The notes: generated from the letters alone by a model not told the origin. DNA of 64,000 nucleotides from Lentilactobacillus senioris DSM 24302 = JCM 17472 (GCF_001436555.1 NZ_AYZR01000008.1:494753-558752), one strand, 5' to 3'. Positions 1 to 9,345 are shown, numbered from the stretch's first letter. A program made the numbers and translations.

Positions 1-1218
1 GTTATTTTTTTCAACTTCGTCATTGGCTTCATAGGTAATCTTACCAACCGCCAAATCATTTTGAGCTAATCGCTTAATGGCAGTCTGGCGAGTTAAATTA
101 GTAAGATTGGGTACGCTAGCTTTACTACCAATACGAGCTAACAGTACCATAGTCAATCCTGACAAGACTAGTATAACTACCAAAATAGTTAATGCTACTT
201 TTCGTTTATATTTTCCCGGTTTCTTTTTAGGACTGACATTACGATTTTCTGTATCTTTGACATCGTCTTTAGCTGATTCGTCATTGGCTTTAGCTGCCGC
301 TTCTACTAATTCTGGACGTAAGGGAGCAAATGGCATCACCCTGGTCTGTTCTGCATCATCATCTAACTCAGAAGTAAATTTGGCTTCATTAGCTCGTGAT
401 TGATCTAATGAAGTTCTTAGGTCATCAGCCATTTGTGCCACAGTATCATAACGGTTACGTGGATCTTTGGTGGTAGCCTTCAAGACAACATTCTCTAACG
501 CCTGGGGAATTCGTGGATCAAAATCTCGAACCGATGGAATTGGAGTTTGAGAGTGTTTAATGGCAATTGAAACGGCTGTTTCTCCGTTAAACGGTACTTT
601 GCCAGTTAACATTTCATATAAAATGATGCCCAAAGAATAAATATCAGATTGTTGGTTTGCTACCTGGCCTTTAATCTGCTCTGGAGAAAGATAATGAATA
701 GAACCAACGATTGATCTAGTTTGGGTCATCGTGTTTTCTGATTCTGCTTTAGAAATACCAAAATCAGTAATTTTAGCATAGCCATTTTTATCGATTAATA
801 CGTTTTTGGGTTTTAAATCCCGATGAATAATATTATGGCGATGAGCTTCGTGAACAGCAGATAAAATCTGTTCCAAAATATCAATAACTTGAGCATAAGG
901 AATCGGAAAATGATTTTTAATGTAGTATTTTAGATCTTCACCATCAATATACTCCATGGCTATATACTGCATCCCATCCATCTCATCCACATCATAAATA
1001 CCTACAATGTGTGGATTATCCAAAGCAGTGGCAGCCATCGCCTCATGTCGAAATCTTTCCTGAGCTTTCTTATCATCCCTAAAATCTAAACGTAATACCT
1101 TAACCGCAACTAGTCGATCCAAGATTAAATCTTTGGCCAAATAAACATCAGCCATTCCGCCTTCTCCTAGACGCTTAATAATTTGGTAACGGCCATTTAA
1201 GACAAAACCCTTACGCAT
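1..1218 (-). CDS. prkC: Serine/threonine protein kinase PrkC (C-terminus cut by window edge)
   Basis: Membrane PASTA kinase that senses cell-wall fragments and phosphorylates division, wall and translation proteins; it pairs with the PP2C phosphatase just upstream. The visible 406 residues hold the kinase domain: glycine loop GEGGMADVY near residue 18, ATP-binding K40 in VAVKVL, HRDLKPKN near 132-139 (catalytic D134) and DFG at 152-154. A basic juxtamembrane stretch and one membrane helix (LTILVVILVLSGLTMVLLA) follow, then the start of a first PASTA repeat (VPNLTNLTRQTAI). The remaining PASTA repeats lie beyond position 1. The start ATG overlaps the prpC stop by 8 nt, which suggests translational coupling; an ATG one codon earlier (1221) is equally possible. 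Confidence 0.95.
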   Translation of the reverse strand, partial: MRKGFVLNGRYQIIKRLGEGGMADVYLAKDLILDRLVAVKVLRLDFRDDKKAQERFRHEAMAATALDNPHIVGIYDVDEMDGMQYIAMEYIDGEDLKYYIKNHFPIPYAQVIDILEQILSAVHEAHRHNIIHRDLKPKNVLIDKNGYAKITDFGISKAESENTMTQTRSIVGSIHYLSPEQIKGQVANQQSDIYSLGIILYEMLTGKVPFNGETAVSIAIKHSQTPIPSVRDFDPRIPQALENVVLKATTKDPRNRYDTVAQMADDLRTSLDQSRANEAKFTSELDDDAEQTRVMPFAPLRPELVEAAAKANDESAKDDVKDTENRNVSPKKKPGKYKRKVALTILVVILVLSGLTMVLLARIGSKASVPNLTNLTRQTAIKRLAQNDLAVGKITYEANDEVEKNN

Positions 1219-1960
1219 CATTAATCACCCCGGTATCGTCTAGAATTAAAAGAACTGTAATATTATCGGCTCCTCCGTTCTGATTAGCCGCTTTGATTAG
1301 GCGATCGCACTTTTCACTTAAAGTGACACTACTATTTAATATGGTTTTAATCTTATCGGTAGAAACCATATTAGTTAAACCATCAGTACAAAGCAACAAT
1401 TGGTCTCCCACAACTACTTGAAATTCATGGTAATCGGCTTTGGCCTCAGCGTTGATTCCTAAGCTCTTGGTAATAATGTTCTTATAGGGGTTATGCTCTG
1501 CTTCAGCTGGAGTTAAGTCACCATTTTTAACTAGCTCATTAACGTATGAATGATCCTCAGTTAGTTGTAACAATTCATCTGCGTGTAATACATAACCGCG
1601 ACTATCGCCAATATTAGCAATCACTACTTGTTCGCCAGAAATTAAGGCAGCCACCAAGGTGGTTCCCATTCCTTCTAAATTAGGATCCTCAGCAGCATAG
1701 TCTAAAATTTGTTGATTAGCAATTACTAACTCTGAACTTAGCCATTCTTTGGCCTCGGATAGGTTCGCTACGGTACTCGTTTTAAACTGAGTACCTAAAT
1801 AGGTCACTGTCATCTTAGAAGCTACCTCACCGGCTCGGTTACCGCCAATACCATCCGCTATAATTGCCAAACTAATATCCTGAGAGTTTTTAAACGCTCC
1901 GACCGCGTCTTCATTTTTCTCTCGGACCATCCCTTTGGAAGATTGATACGCAATTTGCAT
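1211..1960 (-). CDS. prpC: PP2C-family protein phosphatase
   Basis: Metal-dependent Ser/Thr phosphatase that reverses PrkC phosphorylation in the cytoplasm. At 249 residues it has the normal length of the single-domain bacterial family. Metal-binding motifs are intact: NED at 16-18, DGIGG at 36-40, GDSR near 119-121, CTDGL with D193 and GGADN with D232. It overlaps prkC by 8 nt and follows rsmB by about 15 nt, so the order rsmB-prpC-prkC looks like one operon. In relatives this cluster also contains rsgA and rpe, which would lie left of the window. Confidence 0.95.
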   Translation of the reverse strand: MQIAYQSSKGMVREKNEDAVGAFKNSQDISLAIIADGIGGNRAGEVASKMTVTYLGTQFKTSTVANLSEAKEWLSSELVIANQQILDYAAEDPNLEGMGTTLVAALISGEQVVIANIGDSRGYVLHADELLQLTEDHSYVNELVKNGDLTPAEAEHNPYKNIITKSLGINAEAKADYHEFQVVVGDQLLLCTDGLTNMVSTDKIKTILNSSVTLSEKCDRLIKAANQNGGADNITVLLILDDTGVINDA

Positions 1961-1975
1961 ACTAGTTTCACTCCA

Positions 1976-3322
1976 TCACTGTTTGATTAACGTACAAACG
2001 TAAAAACCATCTGACAAATAGTCATCTGGATAAATTCGTAGATCTGATTGATTTCGATCTGCTTTTAAATCTAAATCCGTATGGGTATATTGTACTTCAA
2101 ATTCTGGATGGTTAATAACAAATTGGTCAATCACATTTTTATTTTCTTGGTTCACGATAGTACAAGTACTATAGGTTAATTGACCACCTACTTTTAACTT
2201 AGGGGCTACCGCAGTTAAGATTGCTAGCTGAATCTGGCTTAATTTTTCAATATCTGCCGGTGTTTTTTGGTATCTAATTTCTGGTTTTCTCCGTATCAAC
2301 CCTAATCCAGAACAAGGGGCATCTACTAAGATTTCATCAAATAATCCATCTTCAAATACATCGCCAACGTTTCTAGCATCCAATGCTTGGGCTACCACTT
2401 GCTCACTAACATGTAGCCGCTTAGCATTTTGATTAATTGGCTTCATTTTGTTTTTGTGAATATCTAAAGCAACTACTTGTCCCTTTTCAGCTGCACTTAA
2501 TCTTGTAGCGATTTGGGTAGTCTTGCCACCAGGAGCAGCACAAGCATCTAAAATCAAGTCACTAGCTTCAATTGGCATTGCTTCCGCCGGTAACATTGCA
2601 CTTTCATCTTGGACAGTTAGTTTGCCATCAATAAAGAAATCAGATTGAGTAATTGGGATTTCACTATGTTCAATGACAATTCCCTCACTAGCCACTTCAC
2701 TAGCCTTAGCATCATAACCGGCCTCATTTAGCTCGTTGAGTAATTCATCCCGACTAATTACGGCTAAATTAGCTCTAACCGATTGCTTAGGTGGCTGGTT
2801 TAATGACATTAAAATAGAGGTAGCTTTGTCTTTTCCCAATTGATCAATTAGGAGTTCCACAATCCATTGCGGCACACTACTAGTAACAGCTAGCCGTTCA
2901 ACCAAATCTTCAATTTGATTGGGGTCAGCTAACTTTTTACGATCCATAGCATGTAATACTCCAGTTACCATTCGTCTAATCCCATCGTGTCCCATCTTTT
3001 TAGCTACTTTAATAGTTTCATCAAAAATAGCACGTTTAGGAATACGATCTAAATACTCCATTTGATACATTGCCGTATATAGTAGTTGAACTACCCATTC
3101 ATCGACTTGAGCTGGATTTTTTAAAAATGGAGCTAGTTGGTACTCAAACGTCATTTGGTGCTGTAACACTCCGTAAACGATAGAGGTATACAGTCTTCTA
3201 TCGGCTGAACTTAATTCAGCTTGCTTTAAGTCTGTATCTACCTGTAAATTGGAGTATGCTCCCTGCTTAGTCCGCGTTAAAGTTGAAACGGCTAATTGTC
3301 GGGGATTTGTTATTTTATTCAT
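1976..3322 (-). CDS. rsmB: 16S rRNA m5C967 methyltransferase RsmB
   Basis: SAM-dependent methyltransferase that makes 5-methylcytosine in helix 31 of 16S rRNA. The N-terminal 140 residues form a NusB-like RNA-binding domain (VSTLTRTKQGAYSNL at the start). The catalytic domain has the SAM motif DACAAPGGKT at 259-268. The two cysteines of the NSUN family are C337 in DAPCSGLG and C387 in TYSTCTI. At 448 residues it has normal length. It overlaps fmt by 8 nt, as in many Firmicutes where fmt and rsmB are coupled. Confidence 0.96.
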   Translation of the reverse strand: MNKITNPRQLAVSTLTRTKQGAYSNLQVDTDLKQAELSSADRRLYTSIVYGVLQHQMTFEYQLAPFLKNPAQVDEWVVQLLYTAMYQMEYLDRIPKRAIFDETIKVAKKMGHDGIRRMVTGVLHAMDRKKLADPNQIEDLVERLAVTSSVPQWIVELLIDQLGKDKATSILMSLNQPPKQSVRANLAVISRDELLNELNEAGYDAKASEVASEGIVIEHSEIPITQSDFFIDGKLTVQDESAMLPAEAMPIEASDLILDACAAPGGKTTQIATRLSAAEKGQVVALDIHKNKMKPINQNAKRLHVSEQVVAQALDARNVGDVFEDGLFDEILVDAPCSGLGLIRRKPEIRYQKTPADIEKLSQIQLAILTAVAPKLKVGGQLTYSTCTIVNQENKNVIDQFVINHPEFEVQYTHTDLDLKADRNQSDLRIYPDDYLSDGFYVCTLIKQ

Positions 3323-4265
3323 TAAAAATCACCTGTTGTTCCTCTTTTAAATTTTGACCGCTACCATTTAGATAAGCGGTGATATCTTGTTTGGGCTTAC
3401 CAGCCGGTTGGATAACTTCTAATTGAAGTACAGAATGTTCACCCGCTGCCACCCACAATTGATGCTTAGTTTTCTTAACAATTTGACCGGGCTGTAAGTC
3501 CGTAGTTTCTGTTAAGGGAGTAGTTTGCCAAATCTTGGTCCGTTGACCATTGAAGCTAACGTAAGCTCCAGGAGCCGGTCTCAGACCCCTTACCTTGGCA
3601 TCTACCAAGCGTGCTGGCTGAGTAAAGTCCAATTTTTCTTGATCTGGCTGAATGTTAGGAGAAAAGACTACTTGATCTTCTTCTTGGGGGATGGAAACAA
3701 TACTACCATCAATCACCTTAGGCAAGGTAGTTAATAGTAAGTCTCGACCAACAATGCTAAGCTTATCAAACATCGTAGCCACATCGTCATCTGGTCCAAT
3801 CGCAATAGCCTGTTGAGCTAAAATATCTCCGGCATCCATTTTCTTTTCCATGTACATGATAGTAATTCCCGTTTCAGCATCCCCATTCATAATAGCGTAC
3901 TGTACAGGAGCTCCTCCCCGGTACTTAGGCAGTAATGAACCATGCACGTTAACTGCCGCAATCTTAGCTGCTGCTAGTAGTTTGCTAGGTAAAAATTGGC
4001 CAAAAGCCGCCGTCACAATTAGGTCTGGTTGCATAGCGATTAATTGCTCTAATTCTTCACTACCACTTAACTTTTCTGGTTGCAAGACTGGTAAGTTCAA
4101 TTCAGTAGCTAACTGCTTTACTGGTGAAGGGGTAATTTTATGTTTTCGGCCCACTGGTCGATCAGGTTGCGTTACCACGGCTAAAATGTCATAGTGATTA
4201 TCCACTAGTCCTTGAAGGACCGGGACGGAAAATTTAGGAGTTCCCATAAAAATTACAGAGGTCAT
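3315..4265 (-). CDS. fmt: Methionyl-tRNA formyltransferase
   Basis: Transfers the formyl group of 10-formyl-THF to initiator Met-tRNA. The N-terminal Rossmann domain opens VIFMGTPKFSVPVL. The family signature SLLPKYRGGAP follows the catalytic H108. The C-terminal OB-like domain begins near residue 200 (KVRGLRPAPGAY). An upstream in-frame ATG at 4283 would add six residues but has no ribosome site; AGAAGGAA lies 7 nt before the ATG at 4265, so I use that. It sits between priA and rsmB in one tight minus-strand operon. Confidence 0.95.
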   Translation of the reverse strand: MTSVIFMGTPKFSVPVLQGLVDNHYDILAVVTQPDRPVGRKHKITPSPVKQLATELNLPVLQPEKLSGSEELEQLIAMQPDLIVTAAFGQFLPSKLLAAAKIAAVNVHGSLLPKYRGGAPVQYAIMNGDAETGITIMYMEKKMDAGDILAQQAIAIGPDDDVATMFDKLSIVGRDLLLTTLPKVIDGSIVSIPQEEDQVVFSPNIQPDQEKLDFTQPARLVDAKVRGLRPAPGAYVSFNGQRTKIWQTTPLTETTDLQPGQIVKKTKHQLWVAAGEHSVLQLEVIQPAGKPKQDITAYLNGSGQNLKEEQQVIFNE

Positions 4266-4288
4266 TTTAATTCCTTCTTTCAAGTTAA

Positions 4289-6688
4289 TTACATAAAGTC
4301 CATTGGTTCATTATCAATGCCAATTTGGATTCCTGATTTACTCTTTTGTTGAGCTTGATTTAATAATTCAGTTAAAGTGGTGGATAATGTTGGTTCTTGT
4401 CGGTATTTGATGATTATTTGGTAATAATAGCGTCTATTAATCCGCTTTATTACCTTCGGAGTGGGTCCTAAAATCACCGCATTAGGAGACAAACGCTGTT
4501 GTAGTTGATTTAATACGGCAAACGACTGTGCCACCACTTGCTTTTCATTTTCAGCACTAAGAGTGATTTTAACAGTAAAATAGTATGGTGGATATTTACC
4601 TGCGTGTCGTACTTTCATTTCCGTGCGGTAAAACTCTTCGTAGTTTTGCGTTTGGGCTAATAAAATGGCGTAGTGATCGGGATTAAACGTTTGGATAATT
4701 ACCTGTCCAGCTTTATCGGCTCGACCAGCTCGCCCTGCTACTTGAGTAAGTAGTTCAAAGGTTCGTTCACTAGAACGAAAATCTGGAAACTCCAAACCAG
4801 TGTCGGCATTTAATACCCCTACTAGGGTGACATTCGGAAAGTCCAGCCCCTTAGCAATCATTTGGGTCCCCACTAAAATATCAGCTTGTTGTTCACTGAA
4901 CTGTTTAATAATCCGTTCATGAGCACCTTTTTTTCTAGTAGTATCAACGTCCATTCTTAAAACCCGCGCGGTTGGAAATAACCGGTTGACTGTCTCTTCT
5001 AGTTTCTGGCTTCCCATTCCTAATTGACGTAGTTTGGTACTTCCACATTGATCACATTTACGGGGCATTGGTCTAGTAAAACCACAATAATGACATTTTA
5101 GTTGCCCTAGATCTTTATGGTACGTTAATGAAATATCACAGTTAGGACATTTAGGAACGAAGCCACAATTACGACACAGGACAAACGAAGAGTATCCCCG
5201 GCGGTTCAGCATTAAAATAATCTGTTCATGGCGCTTTAATTTCATCTCAATTGCTGTTAATAAGGAAGCTGAGAGGTCACTATCTGGGCCACCAGCAATT
5301 TCTTGCTTCATGTCCACAATCTCGACTTCTGGTAGTGCCTGATCATTAATCCGGTGGGCTAATACTAAGCGTTGATAAACACCCTTACCCGCTCTAGCCC
5401 TAGTCTCTAATGACGGTGTCGCGCTTCCTAAGACCACCGGGCATTTATGATAAGCCCCGCGCCATTTAGCTACATCCCTAGTTTGATAACGGGGATTTTC
5501 TTCTTGTTTATAACTACTATCGTGTTCTTCATCCATAATGATAACCCCGATGTTATCAAGTGGGACAAAGACAGCAGATCGTACCCCTACCACTACTTTG
5601 GCAGCTCCGGATTCAATTCGCCGCCATTCATCAAATCTTTCTCCCACTGACATGGAGGAATGCATCATTGCAACTTGTTCGCCAAATCGACTCCGAATCC
5701 TCCCCACAATTTGAGGAGTCAACGTAATCTCTGGTACTAATAACATTGCGGTTTTTCCCTGCTGTAAAGCATTCGCAATTATCTGTAGGTAGACTTCAGT
5801 CTTACCAGAACCAGTTACCCCTTCCAGTAAAAAGGTTTGATTAGCTCCTCGATCGATACTAGCATTAATTGTTTGAACAGCATTAGCCTGTTCGGGGTTT
5901 AGTGTTAGTGGTTGAGATTTAGTCACCGCCGAAGTAAACGGATTACGGTTCTTAGCCACCTGAATTTTTGTTAACCAGCCTTTTTGCTCGGCCAACTTAA
6001 TGGTACTGCCAGTAATCTTATGATTAGCAGCTTCAGTTTGTAAGATGGGTTCAGTTCCTTGCTTTAATAGTTCTAACAATCGCCACTGTGCCTTAGCATT
6101 ATTGGGTAGTTCGTCTTGAATTTTAGTTAATTCTACTTCCGACTTAGCCGCCTTAATTGCTGTTTGGGTTAATTGATGGGCATGATTACTCAGACTATAG
6201 TGCTCCGATACTAATCCTTGTTGAATTAAACTACTGATTCGCTTTAATTGCGATTTGTCCAATTCTTTAGCTACGTATTCAATTTGAGCGTGGCCTTGAA
6301 AAATATCGGCATTATCACCCAATACAGCTTCATCAGTAACCGTCAAAAATTTCTTGGCCTTAGTACGCATCCCCCCAGGAATAATAGTCTGTAAACAGCT
6401 TATTAAAAACGAATACGTATCTGCCGCCATCCAGCGAGCCAATTGTAATAGCTCCTTATTTAAGACTGGTTGCAAGTCTACCGGGGCGATGATGTTCTTT
6501 AATTTTCCTGAGAAGGTTTGATTATCAGTTAGCTTAACCACAAATCCTACTACCTGACGGCGACCAAAGGGAACTAAGACTCGCATTCCTACTTGAATAA
6601 TATCTAATAATTGATCGGAAATTCCATAGCTATATGGAGTATTAGTCTGGGATGTAGGAACATCAACAATAACTTGTGCAATTGGCAA
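4289..6688 (-). CDS. priA: Primosomal protein N' (PriA helicase)
   Basis: 3'-5' DNA helicase that recognises stalled forks and reloads the replisome through DnaD, DnaB and DnaI. It has 799 residues: an N-terminal DNA-binding domain, then Walker A GVTGSGKTE at 290-298, and a DEEH box (IMDEEHDSSY) near 386. A zinc-binding insertion has paired cysteines (CRNC, CPNC, CHYC, CDQC). Helicase motifs GTQMIAKGLDFPNV and QVAGRAGR follow. The family is complete and undamaged. Its partners dnaI and dnaB are also in this window, near 54-56 kb. Confidence 0.97.
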   Translation of the reverse strand: MPIAQVIVDVPTSQTNTPYSYGISDQLLDIIQVGMRVLVPFGRRQVVGFVVKLTDNQTFSGKLKNIIAPVDLQPVLNKELLQLARWMAADTYSFLISCLQTIIPGGMRTKAKKFLTVTDEAVLGDNADIFQGHAQIEYVAKELDKSQLKRISSLIQQGLVSEHYSLSNHAHQLTQTAIKAAKSEVELTKIQDELPNNAKAQWRLLELLKQGTEPILQTEAANHKITGSTIKLAEQKGWLTKIQVAKNRNPFTSAVTKSQPLTLNPEQANAVQTINASIDRGANQTFLLEGVTGSGKTEVYLQIIANALQQGKTAMLLVPEITLTPQIVGRIRSRFGEQVAMMHSSMSVGERFDEWRRIESGAAKVVVGVRSAVFVPLDNIGVIIMDEEHDSSYKQEENPRYQTRDVAKWRGAYHKCPVVLGSATPSLETRARAGKGVYQRLVLAHRINDQALPEVEIVDMKQEIAGGPDSDLSASLLTAIEMKLKRHEQIILMLNRRGYSSFVLCRNCGFVPKCPNCDISLTYHKDLGQLKCHYCGFTRPMPRKCDQCGSTKLRQLGMGSQKLEETVNRLFPTARVLRMDVDTTRKKGAHERIIKQFSEQQADILVGTQMIAKGLDFPNVTLVGVLNADTGLEFPDFRSSERTFELLTQVAGRAGRADKAGQVIIQTFNPDHYAILLAQTQNYEEFYRTEMKVRHAGKYPPYYFTVKITLSAENEKQVVAQSFAVLNQLQQRLSPNAVILGPTPKVIKRINRRYYYQIIIKYRQEPTLSTTLTELLNQAQQKSKSGIQIGIDNEPMDFM

Positions 6689-6693
6689 AGTGC

Positions 6694-7908
6694 TTATTTC
6701 TCCTTTAAAATATCGGTTGCAATAATATCAACTATTTCCTCAGCCACTTTAGCTTTAGATTCAATCGGAGTTTGCTGTTGACGTCCATCAGGCCACATGA
6801 ACGTTACCTGATTGTCATCAGAGTTAAAGCCAATCTGACTCTGACTTACGTCGTTAGCCACCATCAAATCTAGATGCTTAGCAGTTAATTTTTTTTGAGC
6901 ATTTTGTTTTAAATCATTAGTTTCTGCTGCAAAGCCCACTAAAAATTGATCGGCCCTTTTCTTAGCGCCCATAGTAGCCACAATATCAGGATTTTCCACT
7001 AATTCCAAGGTCATGCCGGGATGATCTTTATCTTTTTTAATTTTATGGTCAGCTGAAGTAGCTGGACGAAAATCTGACACCGCTGCCGCCATCACTAATC
7101 CATCCGCGCTAGCAAACTGTTCATTAACTGCCTCGTACATATCATTGGTCGACGTCACTGAAATAACGTTAATTCCAGTGGGTGGCGTCACTTTCATACT
7201 TCCAGCTATTAAAGTTACTTCAGCTCCGGCTTGTTGAGCAGCAGTAGCCACCGCTACCCCCATCTTGCCTGATGAGTCATTAGTTAAATACCGAACGGGG
7301 TCAATTCGTTCTCTAGTACCACCAGCGGTAACGATAATTTTCTTGCCCGCTAATGATTGAGGAGTTGGCTGTAACCGTTCTTGAACCCAGTCTAAAATTG
7401 CGGTTGGTTCTGGCATTCTGCCTTTGCCTTCATAACCTTCCGCCAAAAAACCAGTTGCTGGAGGCATAACAGCAATTCCAAAACTGGCTAATTTAGCCAA
7501 ATTGGCATCAGTTGCTGGATTAGCCAACATATGACTATTCATTGTAGGAACCACAAAAACCGGACTAGTAGTGGCTAACAATGCAGAAGTTACAATATTA
7601 TCAGCAATTCCGTTAGCCATTTTAGCAATTGTATTGGCGGTTGCGGGAGCCACAATTGCCACATCAGTTTGATCTGCCAAAAAGATGTGATTAACTCTGT
7701 CTGCGTTAGGCGTTTCAAATTCATCCACGTACACATGGTTTTTGCTAACCGTCATAAAGGTCAACGGAGTTACAAATTCTGTTGCAGACTTAGTCATTAC
7801 TACTGTAACGTTGTTGTGTTGTTTAACTAACAGTCTGGTTAATTCCAAAGATTTATAAACGGCAATACTGCCAGTCACATAAAGGGTTACATTTTTATTT
7901 TTGAGCAT
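6694..7908 (-). CDS. coaBC: Bifunctional CoaBC (PPC synthetase / decarboxylase)
   Basis: Makes 4'-phosphopantetheine in CoA synthesis by joining cysteine to phosphopantothenate (CoaB) and decarboxylating the product with FMN (CoaC). CoaC covers residues 1-180, with active-site H74 in RVNHIF and a PTMNSHM substrate motif at 121-127. CoaB starts with GKKIIVTAGGTRERIDPVR near 188 and has KKDKDH near 300. In the CoaC substrate-flap motif the usual cysteine (ACGxxGxGRM) is glutamate here: LAEGYEGKGRM, E157. Both domains otherwise look whole at 404 residues. coaE is at 56.5 kb. Confidence 0.93.
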   Translation of the reverse strand: MLKNKNVTLYVTGSIAVYKSLELTRLLVKQHNNVTVVMTKSATEFVTPLTFMTVSKNHVYVDEFETPNADRVNHIFLADQTDVAIVAPATANTIAKMANGIADNIVTSALLATTSPVFVVPTMNSHMLANPATDANLAKLASFGIAVMPPATGFLAEGYEGKGRMPEPTAILDWVQERLQPTPQSLAGKKIIVTAGGTRERIDPVRYLTNDSSGKMGVAVATAAQQAGAEVTLIAGSMKVTPPTGINVISVTSTNDMYEAVNEQFASADGLVMAAAVSDFRPATSADHKIKKDKDHPGMTLELVENPDIVATMGAKKRADQFLVGFAAETNDLKQNAQKKLTAKHLDLMVANDVSQSQIGFNSDDNQVTFMWPDGRQQQTPIESKAKVAEEIVDIIATDILKEK

Positions 7909-7960
7909 TTTATCACCCCTGAATTCAATTTCTGTATTTATTGTACCAAAACTATTCTAG

Positions 7961-7996
7961 AAAAAAATAAACCGAGAATTATTAAATTCTCGGTTT
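7961..7996 (-). terminator. Terminator after rpoZ
   Basis: A 12-bp inverted repeat (AAACCGAGAATT at 7969-7980 and its complement at 7985-7996) is followed on the minus strand by a run of seven U. It closes the gmk-rpoZ unit ahead of coaBC. Confidence 0.85.
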
Positions 7997-8002
7997 ACTC
8001 GA

Positions 8003-8221
8003 CTAATCAAAGTCTTGTTCGGTTGGATCAATTTTTAAGACTCCAGCTTCGATTTCTTCAAGCGCCTTACCAACTGACTTATCAGATTTATAATCTGATT
8101 TTGGTAATAATAACTTGGCTCCAGCATCAATTTCATGGGCCCGTTTGCTGGCTAACATGATTAATGAGTAACGGGAATCAATTTTATCTAGTAATTTATC
8201 AACTGATGGGTAAAGTAGCAT
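8003..8221 (-). CDS. rpoZ: RNA polymerase omega subunit
   Basis: Small RNA polymerase subunit that helps assemble and stabilise the beta' subunit. It has 72 residues with the family core [17 protein letters not shown] followed by [15 protein letters not shown]. It lies 2 nt downstream of gmk, the standard Firmicutes arrangement, and is followed by a strong terminator. Confidence 0.95.
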   Translation of the reverse strand: MLLYPSVDKLLDKIDSRYSLIMLASKRAHEIDAGAKLLLPKSDYKSDKSVGKALEEIEAGVLKIDPTEQDFD

Positions 8222-8223
8222 AA

Positions 8224-8838
8224 TTATTCGTCTCCTAACATTGATTCATATTCGGGCATTACCCGATTAACTTTCAAGCGTTCACTTTTAATAATCGTTT
8301 TAATTCTTTCAACTGCCTGTTCAACTTGGTCGTTTAATACCGCATAATCGTAATTACGCATCATTTGAATTTCAGAGGCGGCTTTTTTGATTCGTTTGTT
8401 AATGACTTCAATGTCATCAGTACCACGACTAATTAAACGGTGTTTTAATTCCATTAAATCAGGGGGAGTTAAAAATACGAAAATGCCATCCGGACAATTA
8501 GCCCGTACCTGCATAGCTCCATTAACTTCGATTTCTAAAAATACGTCTTTGCCTGAATCCAAAGTTTCATTAACGTATTTTATCGGTGTTCCATAGTAAT
8601 TGTCAACGTACTTGGCGTATTCTAACATTTCGCCGTTTTTAATGTTTTCTTCAAATTCTTCTTTGCTAACAAACAAATAATCTACCCCGTCGACTTCTCC
8701 GTCACGTGGTTGTCTGGTAGTCATTGAAATAGAGTATTTGAAGTCAACATCTGGTTCTTGAAATAGCGCCTTACGAACGGTCCCTTTTCCTACACCAGAT
8801 GGGCCTGACAATACAATTAGCATTCCTCGTTTGGTCAT
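8224..8838 (-). CDS. gmk: Guanylate kinase
   Basis: Phosphorylates GMP or dGMP to the diphosphate with ATP. The P-loop is GPSGVGKGT near residue 10, and GMP-binding residues are in [14 protein letters not shown]. The open frame extends 58 codons upstream, but homology begins at [18 protein letters not shown] stands just before the ATG at 8838, giving 204 residues. The gene heads the gmk-rpoZ pair and is divergent from the YolD-like gene. Confidence 0.95.
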   Translation of the reverse strand: MTKRGMLIVLSGPSGVGKGTVRKALFQEPDVDFKYSISMTTRQPRDGEVDGVDYLFVSKEEFEENIKNGEMLEYAKYVDNYYGTPIKYVNETLDSGKDVFLEIEVNGAMQVRANCPDGIFVFLTPPDLMELKHRLISRGTDDIEVINKRIKKAASEIQMMRNYDYAVLNDQVEQAVERIKTIIKSERLKVNRVMPEYESMLGDE

Positions 8839-8874
8839 TGAACTAACCCCTTCAATAATTGTTAATATTAATCT

Positions 8875-8903
8875 ATTATCACCTTTTTTGCTTACAATAA
8901 CAA
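8875..8903 (-). promoter_or_regulatory. Predicted gmk promoter
   Basis: On the minus strand TTGTTA (8898-8903) and GATAAT (8875-8880) are separated by 17 bp. They lie about 40 nt before the gmk start. The -10 is good and the -35 is average. Confidence 0.5.
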
Positions 8904-8940
8904 CTACATTTCGCAAATTTAGTAATTTACCGAAAAAAGG

Positions 8941-8969
8941 TTGCATTTCCGAACGGCTGTTCGTATAAT
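8941..8969 (+). promoter_or_regulatory. Promoter with embedded LexA (DinR) box
   Basis: TTGCAT (8941-8946) and TATAAT (8964-8969) are separated by exactly 17 bp. The spacer contains CGAACGGCTGTTCG (8950-8963), a perfect match to the Gram-positive LexA consensus CGAAC-N4-GTTCG. LexA bound here would block RNA polymerase, so the downstream YolD-like gene should be induced by DNA damage. Confidence 0.88.
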
Positions 8970-9001
8970 AAAAACACAAACAAATGTTCGGGGTGACGAT
9001 T

Positions 9002-9307
9002 ATGCAAAACAAATCTAATAGTTTATACGCTTTTACACGTGGTGCACGGCAAAAATATCACCATCTTTTTGCCCCGACATTTACTCAATTACGCTTGAAG
9101 CAAATGCCAGTGTTCCAATTGCAATTATTTTTGGAGCAAGCCATTGACCACAATTTAATGGTTCAAGTAGACTTTAATTCAGGTGGAGAATCAGTAATTG
9201 GCAATGTTAATCAACTAAATGACAACTGCTATCTAATTACGACTCAAAACCAACGTTTTACTAGAATTGCCAAGTTATCTAATATTAAAGCAGTTCAACG
9301 TATTTAG
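9002..9307 (+). CDS. YolD-like protein, predicted SOS-regulated
   Basis: A 101-residue protein of unknown function. Its N-terminal [11 protein letters not shown] segment and C-terminal small beta-rich region ([19 protein letters not shown] ... [10 protein letters not shown]) resemble the YolD-like family. Members of that family are often encoded beside UmuC-type error-prone polymerases. No umuC gene is next to this copy. An earlier ATG at 8984 would be only about 8 nt from the expected transcript start; the ATG at 9002 is preceded by GGGGTGA at 5 nt, so I chose it. It converges on recN across a shared terminator. The family assignment is by eye and moderate; the regulation is strongly suggested by the LexA box. 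Confidence 0.7.
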   Translation: MQNKSNSLYAFTRGARQKYHHLFAPTFTQLRLKQMPVFQLQLFLEQAIDHNLMVQVDFNSGGESVIGNVNQLNDNCYLITTQNQRFTRIAKLSNIKAVQRI

Positions 9308-9309
9308 CT

Positions 9310-9345
9310 AATAATGGTCCGTCAGTTAACTGACGGACCATTATT
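9310..9345. terminator. Bidirectional terminator between yolD-like gene and recN
   Basis: A perfect palindrome with 18-bp arms (AATAATGGTCCGTCAGTT and its complement) starts just after the plus-strand stop and touches the recN stop. It can end both converging transcripts. Confidence 0.85.

Noticed and set aside
3850-4194. 114-residue plus-strand open frame
   Set aside because: Shadow of fmt on the opposite strand.
8839-9012. N-terminal extension of guanylate kinase by 58 residues
   Set aside because: Runs through the promoter region and the divergent YolD-like gene start; homology and ribosome site place the start at 8838.
9310-9345. Perfect palindrome considered as a protein operator
   Set aside because: It lies between converging stop codons and has the form of a bidirectional terminator.
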